Assembly (NCBI GenBank): GCA_015680685.1
Contig: MNCI01010832.1
Span: 198,641 to 262,640 of the forward strand
Length of the DNA: 64,000 bases
Direction: 5' to 3'
Source: Gnetum montanum
Lineage: Eukaryota; Streptophyta; Gnetopsida; Gnetales; Gnetaceae
This document shows positions 43,052 to 55,599 of the stretch, in pieces; position 1 is the first letter of the stretch; each line of letters starts with the position of its first letter. Under the pieces are notes generated by a model. The model ran no database searches, was not told the origin of the DNA, and saw only the letters and a program-made list of their open reading frames with translations. Made by a program: the position numbers and the translations under genes.

Positions 43052-45227
43052 TTGCAATCAAGTAAAGATCAAGTGTTACTAAGATTATATTATTTATCAT
43101 TAATCGGTTTATACTGTATTTGTTACCTTAGTTCATTAAGTTCTTAGTTTATATGAATGCAGAGTTAGAAAAATTTTCCAAGAAAAATCCCCAAAAAGTA
43201 TCTATCCCTTATATGACCTTACATAGTTGGTTCCTTTTTTCTTATGTGTGGCTTGTTATGATGGTTGTGGTCCCTTGGGTGGAAAAATTAAGGTTTTTGG
43301 TCCCTTATAATACCTTTCAGGAAATAGCAAATTATTAAAAATTGGAATAAGTTTTCCACGCAAGTAATTTTTAACACTCTTACCCTTATAATACCTTCTA
43401 GGCAATAGTAAACTATCAAAAATTGGAACAAGTTTTCCATCCAAGCACCCCCCATGATTAACTTGAACACTCTGGGTTCAAATAGGTTCAAATGGCATAG
43501 AAATTAGAGTGGTAGAGAATCAAATATTGCAAGTGGAAAGTGGGTGCATAGAGCTCTGAGTTGCAAGAGAAAATTTGAACAATTCCCCTAGTTGTAAATG
43601 TTGAGAATGAAGTTTGGGCACCACAGGGCTCATATATATAGGTTTTGTATGACTTGATATCTGGTACCTAATATCAGGTATTTGACGTCATGTCCCACCC
43701 AATATCGGGATTCATGAATAAGCATCTCATGCGGTAATTGAGTAAGGAAAATGAAGCTCTGTGATTGGTTGGAAGGTTTGAGGTTAGGTCCATAATTCTG
43801 GGAAAAATGGAAGATCATTTTGAGGCATTGAAATTGTGATAAGGTGGAGTCATTGATGCAAAAAGCTTTAGAAGAAGCAAGAAAAAGGACATTGAAATCA
43901 AGGTTGTGAATAGATCAAGTTACATAAAAAGGAAAATTGTGGAATGTAACAATTGGATGGTTGGAAGGTGAAGAATAATGTGGTTGTGTTAAACAAGTAC
44001 AAGTCACAAAAGTTACATAAGTGGGTCCTTCCCAAAGTAGGATCCAACCTATGATGCCCTTATGTAACCAAACCTAAAAATGTTCGTAGGAACTAAAGGG
44101 GTTGAATGCAATGCATACTTGTGAAAGAAAACACACATGTTAAAACCAACAATTTGAGATAATAATTCTATGTCACACAAAACCACAAGTTATGATCACT
44201 CGGACAGTGAGATGAGATGGATTGTAGAAAGGATTGTAGAAATTGGGACAGGAGCTATCTTACCATGGGCACAATGAAACCTTATGTGTTATTAATGGTT
44301 AAATAATCATTAGTCCTTCTTTCCAAAATTCAAACCAAGTCCAAACCACATTGCAGTGACATTGCATCATTTCATCATATCGACAAACAATCATAAGACT
44401 ATCATAGTTGCGAGGAGTAACATCACTTGGCATTTTGTCCAAGGAAGGAGCTTTATTATGGAACACATTTGTTTTGAGTTGTGAGAAGCCACCAACCTTC
44501 AGGCATGGGTACATGTCTTTCCAGTGGGACCCACAGAAGTTTATTCAGTGCCATTTTAGGTTACTCTTACTTCCATTTTTTCTTAGATCTACAAGGATAT
44601 GGTTAGAACTTCAGCAACATGATAGAATAAATAGAAGTGGTCAAAGAGAATCCACAAATACCCTTGATGTCACACCCTTTACATTCCACCTTGGTTTTGC
44701 ACTCTTCTATTTGGATGCAATGATTATAGATTTATTATTAGGTTGGATGATGGAAAAGATTATCATTATGACTAGGGTAAGAACCTCTTACTAATGGAAT
44801 GAGTGGATGGATGGTGTGGTCTTAATGTTTGAATAATTATTCCCTTATGACTTGATAACATAGAGAAAACCTCACCTCAATGAATAACATGATCATTTTA
44901 TTCACAAGCGAGATTACACAATAAGAAAAATGAAAACAACAAATAGAAAAAATTGGAAGAAATAGAAAGAATTGTTTCAAAAACTAGGAAAATGGCAACA
45001 AATTGTAAAAAAAAGAAGATGAAAGACACTTAAGAGTCTTGAAGGTTAGAATGGGGGTAACCCCCATGACTAAACATTTGGCTATGACAAGGATTAATAA
45101 GTGGATAAATAGGATCCATGCATGTATGAAACATTGGTAACCATTCATGCCCTAGCCATTGGGTGTCTATTGGTGGTGTGGTGGCTAGGTAGAAAAATCA
45201 TTGGTCACACACTTGATTGTTAAATGT
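43052..45227. other. Non-coding spacer of element A
   Basis: No coding supported. It aligns in places with the spacer of B (for example GGGTCCTTCCCAAAGTAGG near 44030 and GGGTTCTTCCCAAAGCAGG near 53110), so it is an original part of the element. Protease, present in B, is not seen in A and appears deleted near 45000. Confidence 0.55.
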
Positions 45228-47470
45228 CTAGTGGCTTAGGGTATAATGTGTGTTAGAGTTATGGATGTTTGGCTCACGATTGTGCCCTTGATCATGATAT
45301 AGTATGCATGGATTTATTTGTCTCCCCATACTATTAGATTCATTCTTTGGGTTTGGAATTGGAGTAATGATGGACGATGGCCCTTGTGTATGATCAGAGG
45401 ATGTTAGTTGTGAAAAGGAAGGTGGTGCACTAGATTGGCATTGTGCTAGTTTGGGTGATGTGGTGGGTACATGCATGGTTTGCTTCAGCTTACAACCTTT
45501 CCTCTAGAAGGGATGTTTCCTACATTGTAGTTGAGACCCATAGGTGTTAGCATGTTTATCCACATTTGCAACACAAGTGACATTTGTTTGTTGATATTGT
45601 GGGATCAGACCTTCTTGTGTTGTTGGAAGTGGCATATAATGAGGTGTAGTATGAGAATATCAAGAGTAGGATGGATGGTAAGAGCACGAGGTGGTGATCC
45701 TTTAGGGGATATCATGGGTTGATGGTACCTAGGAGAGTGGTAGTGGAAATTTGAAGTAGAGGATGTAGAACTAGTTGGAGAAACAGGGTGTTGAACATAA
45801 TATCCATGTAGTTTCGACGGATAGGGTTGATTTGGTGGTGGCCTTCCCCATGACTATAGTTGTTGCCACTATGGTTGATGACCATGTTGAGGCTGGTAAT
45901 AAGTCCTCCTAGGATGATATGATTAGTTGTGGGATTGTCTATAATTACCTTGTGGGAGAGGAAATCTGCCAGGCATGTGCTTTTACACAAACTTTACATT
46001 TAAGGCACTTGTCCAATACTCCTATAGATGCAACAAGACTGGGCAATGACCCTTCAGATGGTCATATATGTAGATTTTGCATCCATTATCTTTGTCTATA
46101 GTTGAGTCTATAGCCTCACTTTCTTTTACCATTTTTCTCTTCTGTCAAAAAGTGTTCTTAGCTTTTCTTGGTTTTGTATCCTTTGTTTATTGTGATTTCC
46201 TAGCTTATTTTGCATGATCCTCTCCTCGACCATCTCAATGAGAGTTGTAATGTTTTCATATATCCATTTGGACATCCTATTAGACTTTTCTTCAAGTTCA
46301 TCAATAAAATTTTGTATCGGAAAGGTTTGTTGTAGAATCACCTTATTAAGAGCTATCTCTTTCTTCATATCATAGGTATGGACCTCCTTCTATTGAAGAG
46401 TTGGGTTCCATTGATATTTCTTGACATTCTCCCATTTGCATATATCTCTTTCTTCTTTTGCCACATGCTTAATTAGCTCTTGGATCTTATGGGCTTGGAG
46501 CTTGTATAATTACCTTGGGGGCATACATCCCAAGGGTCTCCCTTGTTTTATTATGAAGTCCATTTATGATGTGGAAAAGTTTCCTCTCCTTGGAGAAACC
46601 ATGGCCTAGGCATTTATTTAGTAAGACATAATATCTATTTAAGGTCATGTCCAAGGGTTCATGTTATTCTTGCTTCCACTCTTGGATGCATCTCCTCAAC
46701 TTGGACACCCTCGCATAGGTTTGGTATTTCTTATTGAAAAGTTCTAGCATTTTGGACTATTGTTAGATTGAATTCGGTCTCAATGATCTATACCACACTT
46801 TGGCTTTATTGATTAGTTTCCTAGGAAAGAGTTTAAGATTTTTCCACCCACTTTCAATGTTGTAGAAAGCACAGGCATCATGGAAGGCTTATAAATGATG
46901 TTGTGGATCTAGGAATTTAGTGTCCTGTGAATTTAGGAATGTTATCCATATCAATTTTGGAAGGCTTGATTAGTGTCCTGTGAATTTAGGAATGTTATTC
47001 ATATCAAGCCTCGGTAGATGACCTTTTTGCAATGCTTGCAAGATATCTTAATGGCCTTTGTGATATGCATTAGGCTGTTAGTGGCTAACAAGGGTTTACT
47101 ATCATCAAATTGGTTCTGAGGGAAATTTCTATCTCTATTCATTTGATCGTGATGATGTTGTCTATGTTCATGATGATGTCTTTGACTTTTCCTATGGGTT
47201 TGATTTTGATTTTTAATCTAACCCTTTAGTGAAGCCTTATCTTCATACCTATGTTCATCTTCATTAGAACTAGATGTTGAAGGGGAAGAGGAAGATGAGG
47301 AATTGAAAGGTTTTCCATGGCTACTAAGGGGGTTTTCAGGGTCCTTTGATTTATCGTTTCTGGGTTTTGAGGAGGTCTTAAGCCTTGAGGCCTCCTCTAG
47401 TTTAGGACTTACATAATCTCCTCCAAGATTATTTGTATTAGGTGAATGTAGTCTTTAAGTGTTGTCAGGG
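45228..47470 (-). pseudogene. gag: gag of element A
   Basis: Gag core near 46680-46540 reads PLDMTLNRYYVLLNKCLGHG and KERKLFHIINGLHNKTRETL, aligned with element B. A helical region follows (MKKEIALNKVILQQTFPIQN, 46368). A Cys/His segment near 46060 (DHLKGHCPVLLHL) aligns with B's zinc-knuckle-like segment. A 57 bp tandem duplication (46917-47006, sharing AGTGTCCTGTGAATTTAGGA) lies in the N-terminal half. Frame changes and stops throughout. Confidence 0.7.
46917..47006. repeat. 57 bp tandem duplication in gag of element A
   Basis: AGTGTCCTGTGAATTTAGGA followed by ATGTTAT occurs at about 46919 and 46976. Element B has only one version. Confidence 0.8.
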
Positions 47471-47705
47471 TGATCATGATCATAAGAAATCCCTGCATAA
47501 AGTTGGTCACTCCAATTTTCTTCATTGTATAACTCATTATTTCTCCAATGAATGTGTTTGCTATATAGTGCATTTCCACTTTCGTGTGAGAGAGACATTG
47601 TTGTTGGTTTATGATGTGAGTGAGTTAATCTTTTTTAGAAAGATATATCGTTAATACCTTTAATAATCATGTATAATATAACTAATCTAGATGACTAGCA
47701 CCATC

Positions 47706-47723
47706 CCTAGCAACGATGCCAAT
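47706..47723 (-). other. Primer-binding site of element A
   Basis: Minus-strand TTGGCATCGTTGCTAGGG directly follows the 5' LTR. It differs at few positions from the tRNA-Asp-type site (TTGGCGCCGTTGCCGGGG) usual in Athila elements; the differences are mostly transitions. Confidence 0.75.
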
Positions 47724-48568
47724 GGTGAGGGATGAGGTACCCCTATGCTCAACCATACAAATCACAAGTGTTCATGCATCATCCGGTCGAATTCCATGGA
47801 TGAGACTAGTTGTGGTATCTAGATCATTATGCTCTGATTATAGTTTGCTGTCTTCCCACTTGGACTAGTGATAGCTTTGTCACATATGGTTTAGTCCAAA
47901 GTGAGGCATATGATGTTGTCTAATTCTATGCTACTTCTAATGATGACAAAGAGATGAATTAATTAAGCTACTGAACAATGGAGAGTAAAATCTAAACTAG
48001 CTTATGTGCAATGAGTATTTGCTCTTAATTATTTGTACATGCCCTAGACTTTGTGAGACTACTTCTAGGATTTCCAAGCATATGTCACTGGGTGTACCAA
48101 ATGATACACTGCTAGATTACCAAGTACTTACACTTAAGTGCTTGTGATGAAGGTGTATGCATTCTACTTAATGATAGGAATAGTAAATAGCAATAATTGA
48201 AAATGTTAACTAAAGGAAATAGTAAGTAATTAACAATTAAAAGTAATAATAATCTAAGTAGATGTTGTAATGATGGGAGTAATCTTGATCTTTATTTCCA
48301 GTCATGTAACAAGAATAAGTATGTCACACTCGAACAAAGGTGCTATATGGTTACCAACATCACATTGTAGGCATGCATTGGGAATAATAGAACTCTAAGA
48401 AAGACTATCAAAAATTGAGAACTAAAACTATCTTCTCTATTGTTATTGTATTGTCTCAACTATGCACCCAAGTGCTATATTTATAGGTTTGTATAGAGGA
48501 GACAATATTAGATATTCGACATCACTTCCTAGCTCTGATATTAAGGCCAACAAATTCATGACTCATCA
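47724..48568 (-). repeat. 5' LTR of element A
   Basis: Matches 40026-40911. Its inner end reads TGGTGAGGGATGAGGTA and its outer end ACTCATCA. Minus-strand TATA box CCTATAAATATAG near 48478. Confidence 0.88.
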
Positions 48569-49275
48569 CTTATGGTGAGGTATATGATATTGATGTTGAA
48601 ATGGCCATTGGGATGCTAGTAAACATGAAGTGAAAGTAAGGGTTTCTAAATCTAAGTAACAGTAAAGCAAATCTAACCTAGCCTATGTGATGAGCAGTTG
48701 GCCATGATCTTCCGATCACAACTTGGACTTTGTGCAACTACTACTAGGATTACCAAGTACCACATTATTGGGCATACCAAGTGATAGTACTATTGGGTTA
48801 CTAGGCAGTTATACTTACATGCTCAAGATTAGTCGTAGTCATTCTAGTTAACAACATTAAAAGTAAATTGCAAGTAATGGTAAACATTAACTATGAAAAT
48901 AGTAAATAGTAAACATTAAGCTAAATGGAAATAGAAATAAAACTAACTGTTGTTGCAATGATGTAGAATAATCTCGATCTTTATTGTCGTGCATGCAGTG
49001 CATCCAAGTACATCACACTTAAATAAATACTCCATTCAATTACAAAACATCACACTGTGGGCACACACTACTAAGTACTGAATTTAAGAAACTAAATTGA
49101 AAGAGTTTTGTTACTATGCTAATGTATCTCTTGTGGATCTGTGTGCCTAAGTGTTGCTTATATAGGCTAGCATGTACCTCGCAATATCATTTATATGATA
49201 ACGTATGCTGAGATATGATAATGTATCTATGACATTGTAGATACAATATCATTGTTGCAAAATTTGACTTTATCA
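48569..49275 (-). repeat. 3' LTR of element B, inner piece
   Basis: Continues the LTR begun at 39854 and matches 57959-58577, then extends about 65 bp further to TTTATCA at the end. Minus-strand TATA-like CCTATATAAGC near 49160. The polypurine tract follows at 49276. Confidence 0.85.
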
Positions 49276-49471
49276 TACCCCCATGGTTGATTGAAAACTC
49301 ATCCTTAAGTTAAAACAAAATGAAGATGGAGTTCTGTATAAAATTGGAAGGTAGATTTACATGACACTAACTTTTATATAGATGATTCTCTAGTGCCACA
49401 GTGGAGTTTGCAAAAATGACACATTACATAACATGATAAGAAAAATAAAGGTTGATGAAGTTGGTGTAGCC

Positions 49472-52180
49472 TTATGTTGTTCCAGGTGGTGGTGGCTCTT
49501 CCATAGGTTTCTTCCCTTTGTCATCATGCTTCTTAAATTGTTATTTTTTAATGAGTGCTTGCAATCTTCTTCCATTCTTGGATCGTGGACCATCCATGCT
49601 GATGAAACAATGTTGGATGGTGTTGATACATTCCATGGACATGCTAGTTGTAGAAGCATCTAATTAGCTTTAATGTACCATGTTGCAAAATTTCATATCT
49701 CTTCTTCAAAACCTTTGGCCTTTTTTTTTGAGTTCATCATAGTTTATTAATCTTTTGGCCAGATTTGCTACTACATCTTTTTGCCCTTGGTAGCTAGCCT
49801 TAACTACTTCTAGTTCTGAGTCTGCTACTTGAAGTTTTTGTAGAGCATCTTTTTTATCTGCAAACTCCTTCTCATACAAGATGTACATGGATGACACTTG
49901 TTGTTCAAGCTCACTTTTCGGCCTACCTACTATCAACATGGCAAAGTTAGCATAACGGATGTTTGCTAATCCCATGTACTCCTTTAAGTCCTCAATCTAG
50001 AGGTCTTTATTTTTGACTTCCACTTTGTTGGTGTGGGTCATGTTGTCTAAGATGGGTTTCCATTCTAGATTTTGTGTTGACATTGAATTAATTCTAGCCT
50101 TTGCCATTTGGATCTCTTTCTGATTGATATGTTTATACATTCCCACTTGATATCAGAAGTGTTTCTTGAGCCTTTCATGTTTCTTAGCCTCATTTTCCCA
50201 TGTGTTGATTTCTATCTAATAGTGCGTACCTCTTTCATAAAGAGGGTTTTGTTTTCTCTCACAATGTGGCTCATATCTTGATTAACCCTCACTAGCTATT
50301 CTCTTAGCTAATGGATACTTTCTTCCAAAATATTATTCTATTTTTCAACATTAGTCAACCTCATGTTGTTTGTAGCTAGTTGTTTATTTTTTTCTTGTAA
50401 GGCAACAAGTGCTTTGGCATGGGTAGATGATTAGGCTTTGGCTACTAAAGCATGTCATACTACCTTTTCTTTTTCATTTGCCATGTCTTTATTATTTTTA
50501 AGGAGGAAATTGATTTGCTTAGTTTTGAATTATGTTATCTGATCTGGTTCAATGAACTCAGTTGGATTTCTCCTTTCTAGTCTCAGGGCTTCAAGCTCTT
50601 CTTGTAATTGATGAAGCTCATTCTTAGCATGCTTTGCCCTAGTTTCAACCATGATTAATTTTCCTTTAGTGGCAATTAATTCAAATAGTGTTGTAGTGAC
50701 ATCACTAGGAATATCAAAGAGATCTATCATAACTTGTCTTATCTACAATAGTCTATCTAATACATCTTCATGATTTGTAGGTGTCATAGAGGTACCAGCT
50801 AGCATTTGAGCATCTTGAGTTCTAGTAAGATCTCCTGGTGGCACAATAGGTACATTGAATGATTCTTTGATATGATCTGTGATCACTTTTGCAGCTCTCA
50901 TTGCATCATGGTGTTGCATGACCACAATTGTGGCTCCTTCTCCAAATTCAAGCATCACTTGGAATGATGTGGCATTCCTAGAAATCTATTGTGGGCCTCT
51001 CCTCCTAACTACAATTATACATGTCTACTAGCAAGATTGGTTGAAATGGTTGGTCCAACCACATCATCAATAACTTTGAATAGACTTGTCTCTTCTTTGC
51101 TTCCCCAACTAATAGTTTTTGCAATTTGCTATAGATGACTTATTGAAGGTCTACAATCTTGTAGTAGCAGTGGTGGAACTTGTGATTGCTTCTATTATTA
51201 TCCTATGATTTGGATAGTCTCCTTAGTGCTTGGTTTTTCTTGTAATTGGTCTTTTTTGGAAGGCACTGACTTGAGCATTTCAGCATAGGAAACATTTTAT
51301 GCCTTTCTTAATGCATCATTTCTATACTCTAGGATGACAGCTCATTTGCATAACTTCCGAATAAGGAAAGGAAATGGAAGTGTTAACTTCCCTTCCCTCT
51401 TCTCCTTGAACTAACTTTCAATTTTTGTGAAGTAGAGGTAAGCGATGTTTGCATTGAGCTTTCCCATTAGTATCACATTCCCTCTAGTTGCATATGTAGA
51501 GATTCGATTCATTCTCTTGATAGGAAACAAGTGATAAGTGCCAATTTTGAAATAGATCTTTTCTTCTACAGTTAATTCACTATATTATTTATCTTCCTTA
51601 GCATAAGCCCACTGCAACCATAGCTTCTTGACATCTGTGTCAGATTTAGTTGATATATATGCCACTTTTGCCCCTTGATTAGGCACATTCAATACCTTTG
51701 CAATTGCCTTAACTAAGTAAGATATTGAGATTCCTTCAATTTTGATTATAGCATCAACTTCTTGATTTCACTAAAACTGGAGTGTTTCTCCTAAATACCA
51801 CTCTCCATTATTTGTCAGAGTAGGCCACAAAGGAGATGACTGAAGTTGGATCTTAATAGCTTCTAGAGCAAATTCCAAAAATGAATCAAAGTTGAGTTCC
51901 ATGATGACTATTGACATGATGAATTTTTCCTGAATAGCCTGAAGGCATTTAGGTGATAATGTAAGTTGTTTTCTTTGGATAGCACAAGTGGAACATCCTC
52001 TTTTGCTTGAGTATATTGCTTTGTGGTAGGAGTTTGTTAATGAATGCTAAAGGATTGTGCCTCCTACTCTCCTTGTTCTGCTTGCATATTTTGCTTGCTT
52101 GCTTGTCCCTTTCCATGGCCTCATGGTCTTTTGCTTATTGGTCATGGAAGTTTTCCTTGTGCTCCTCTTTTTGGGGCCAT
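49472..52180 (-). pseudogene. Coiled-coil ORF of element B in place of RT/integrase
   Basis: Start MAPKRGAQGK (52180) and end PPPPGTT-stop (49472), the same borders as in element A; about 900 codons. N-terminal half: FDSFLEFALEAIKIQLQ, WYLGETLQF, YHLFPIKRMNRISTYATRGN, GKLTLPFPFLIRKLCK. Then a joining region (GEGATIVVMQHHDAMRAAKV, about 50940). The C-terminal half is rich in coiled coil: NELHQLQEELEALRLERRN, ELEQQVSSMYILYEKEFADK, DALQKLQVADSELEVVKA. No RT, RNase H or integrase motif is present. Broken by stops. It may be a structural or accessory protein of a non-autonomous family. Confidence 0.68.
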
Positions 52181-54650
52181 TTGTAATTAATAAAGGGCTT
52201 GGAATTACTAGAGTATTCTCATAGATGAGCAAAACTTTAGTACCTTATTCATATGCTTAGTTATATAAAGTTCTCAGTTCATTATGATTGTAGAGTTAGA
52301 AAAGTTTTTAATAGCAATCCCATTAATACTTTAAATGAGTATCATGATCAATTAGAAGTCTTCTTAAATTTTTTTTGGCCTTAACATGGGTGATTTACTT
52401 TAAAAATTCTTAATATGTCTCCTTAGACTTACCCTTATATTACCTTTTGGTTATTAGCAATTTCAAAAAAAATCAACTCAAATTTTCCTTACTAGCACAC
52501 CCCACAACTAAGGTGAGCACTTTGGAATCACATAGATTCGAAAATAATGGAAATCAGGGCAATAATTAGCAAGTTATGGGCACTAAAAGATAAAGTGTCA
52601 GAGATTTTGGCTACAAAGAAAGATTGGAAACAACTCCATTCTTTTGAAATTCAAAAATGAAAATTTTTTCTAACTCCCCCACAATATATATAGTTTTTAT
52701 GGGTGCAATATTGCAAATACAACATCGTAGATGTGATATCGTAGGTGCCTACAATATCATAGATACAATATCATGGTAGAAAAATAAAAATTTTTGAATG
52801 TTTTTCTCAAAAAACAAAAATTAAAATTGAGTCCCATAGGATAGTTGGAAGATATGCATCATGTTGAAAGGGTCTTGAAATGGAGATGATGCTTTGGTTT
52901 TGAAAAATAAGTATTAAAATTTTATGATTAAGGAATCTTGGGCTATGAAAGTATATGAGGTATTGATGGAATGAATCAGAAAGACAACATTTTTGTGTAT
53001 TATAATGGATAGTGTGAATGATATGGAAAGTATTTATTATTATTTTTGGAATTGGAAGGCTCAAGATGATGTGGAATTGCTTGGCAGGTATAAGACACAA
53101 CAGTTATACAAGTGGGTTCTTCCCAAAGCAGGTTTCAACCCTTAATTCCCTTGTATAACCATACCTAAAAGTGTCCTTAGGCACTTAAGGAGTTGAATGT
53201 AATGCATACATATTCAGCCAAACACACATATTAGTACCACCAAACTGGGACAATAACTCTATGTTACACAAACTCATAAGTTATGCTTATTCAAATGGTG
53301 AGATGAAATGGGTTTAGAAGGGATTGTGAAAATAAAGATGTGAGGTGTCTTACTATAAGCATAATGAATTCTTGTGTTTTATTAGTGGTTAAAGTAATCA
53401 TTAGCCTTTCTATCCAATATTCAAACGAAGTCCATATCATAGTCTAGTGACATTACATCGTTTGATCTCTTGGAATTATAATTGTAAGACTATCAATGTT
53501 ACAAGGAGTATTGTCACTTGGCATATTATCCAAGGGAGGAGTTTTATTCATAGTAATTCTTTTTATTTTTATATTTCTGAGAATATGCCTAGCTTTAAGC
53601 ATGGGTAACATGTCTTTCTAGTGGAATCCCCAGAAATTTATTTTGTGCTCTTTTATTTTTTAACTATGACAACCCTTGAAGGTAGCACTTATTTGACTCT
53701 TATTACCATTATTCATTAGATCTACAAAGATATAATACAATTTTAGTAACCTAATAGAACTTACAATGATAATCCAAAAAGAATTCGCAAGTCCCCTTGA
53801 TGTCACTTCCTTTTCATTTCCCCTTGGTTCTTCACTTTTTTGTCCAGGCATAATGATAAAAAGTTTATTCTTAGTATGATGGAAAGAATGTAATTATGGC
53901 CATGGTAAGAACCTCTTATTATTGGAATGGATGGATGGATGATGTCTCTTATGACTTAATATCATAAAGAAATTTTCATCTTATTGGGCTACATATTGCC
54001 TTTATTTAAATGTGTTTTATTAATGATCAAAAATTATTTACAAAGGGTTTGAAATAAAGTATAAATGAAATGGGAAAGATGGTAAAAATTATGAAAGAGT
54101 ATAAAGAATGTGAAAAATTGCAAAAACGCGAAAGTATAAAATAATGAGAAAAATGTAAAAGAATGTGAAAAATGAAAAGAAAATGAAAAAGCACTTATTA
54201 ATTCCCAAGTCATGATAGGGCATCTCCCCCATGACTGAAATCTTGTGTAAATGTTTGGAAAGTGCTCCCTAGGTCTCCTCAATCATACACTTTGAGTGGT
54301 TCTCTGATAATTTTTAGGGATTTAACTTTGATATGATTATTCCATGTGATCTTGATGGTAGTTGAGTTTTGATCATCTAAGTTCTTGTTTTCCTTTCCTA
54401 TTGGTGTGTGTTTATGAGTTAATATTTTCATTTCCAAGTCCTTAGTTGGAGTCATTTTCTTCAAATGATAATTAATAAGGTTTTTAGGTGTTTTCATGCA
54501 TATGTTAGACAAATTAAGGTTCTCATTTAGTGACCATAGGATGTCTTTTGGTTTTGTGGCTATTACTCTTTTGGTTATACACACTAGTTATTTGCTATTG
54601 TTGTGGACTAATGAACTAATTATGTTAGCATTTTGAATAGTTGGCCCACT
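52181..54650. other. Non-coding spacer of element B
   Basis: AT-rich, no coding supported. It contains an A/G-rich low-complexity part (54040-54190) and blocks shared with the spacer of element A. Confidence 0.55.
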
Positions 54651-55270
54651 AATGCATCCTTTTCTTTCAGCCATTATGCATGGAATTTTATGTATGGATG
54701 GCTCCATGTTTATCCTCTTTCAAGATCTCCATAGATAAATTTCTGATGTTTAGCCTAGCATCAATGGTGCTAAGCCATGCCCTGCCCATGATGATTAGAT
54801 ATTCCTTATTAGTATCCTTCACATAGATCATTAAGAAGTTTATTGGATAGGATCACCCATTAATAGTGGCCACTATTTTGTCAATCTATCACAAAGGAAT
54901 GATGATAGACTAATCCACAAGTTTCAACCTAATGTTGCATTCCTTGAATGGTGGTAGGTTTCATGTTTGATATGTGTTGTAAGAGATTAAATTCACCTTA
55001 AAACCTAAGTATGACAAAGCTTTTCATGGTTGGTTTCTAGCTACTTGTAGATAAATAAGAGGGATTCCTAAATCAATTCTTTTTTGTGGGAGTGGTCCTA
55101 CCTTAATCTAGTAAGTGATGATTTCAGTAAGCATGATAACTTGTATGTTTGAACTTGATGATGACAAAAGCTTGTCAACAGTGAGAAGATCTATTTTAGA
55201 AGAATATGGTCTTGATGAAGCTCCTATTCTACCAACCTTCTCTGGACTTGTCCTAAAGAAAGGATGTTTC
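54651..55270 (-). pseudogene. Protease of element B
   Basis: Reads GFKVNLISYNTYQT (the active-site Asp region is changed; D-L-G-A-S is usual in Athila) and NKEYLIIMGRAWLSTIDARL, the C-terminal G-R-x-W/F-L signature, near 54810-54760. Catalytic Asp not seen, so inactive. Confidence 0.65.
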
Positions 55271-55599
55271 TTTATTTGGCCCTTAGCATTGCTGGTGAGA
55301 TCTTCAATTCATACATTTACTGCCCTTGCAGCCTTCTTTTGCCGTCGTTATGATGGTAATTCACCTTGCATTACGAGTGGTGGCATTGGTGGCAAAGGAT
55401 TTGGATTGGGATTTGAAAGATCAATTGTTTGTGGATGCATGTGTGAGATTAGATTAGTCCTTGGTGGCATCAATTGGTGGTATTTTGGTGGGTGATATTG
55501 TGGATTTTGAATAGTTGCATTTGTTGGTGAGATTGGATGCTGGACATAGTATCTATAAGGATCAAGGTGTCAATATGGATATTATTGGCACAGTGGTGG

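Larger units (their letters stand above)
40026..48568 (-). mobile_element. Athila-like element A without RT/integrase
   Basis: Complete element of 8.5 kb: LTRs 40026-40911 and 47724-48568, primer site inside the right LTR, polypurine tract inside the left LTR, gag fragments and a coiled-coil ORF. LTR ends match TGATGAGT...ACTCATCA, an inverted repeat with decay at the left ends. It is related to element B but is a separate, later insertion, since it lies inside B's LTR. Confidence 0.85.
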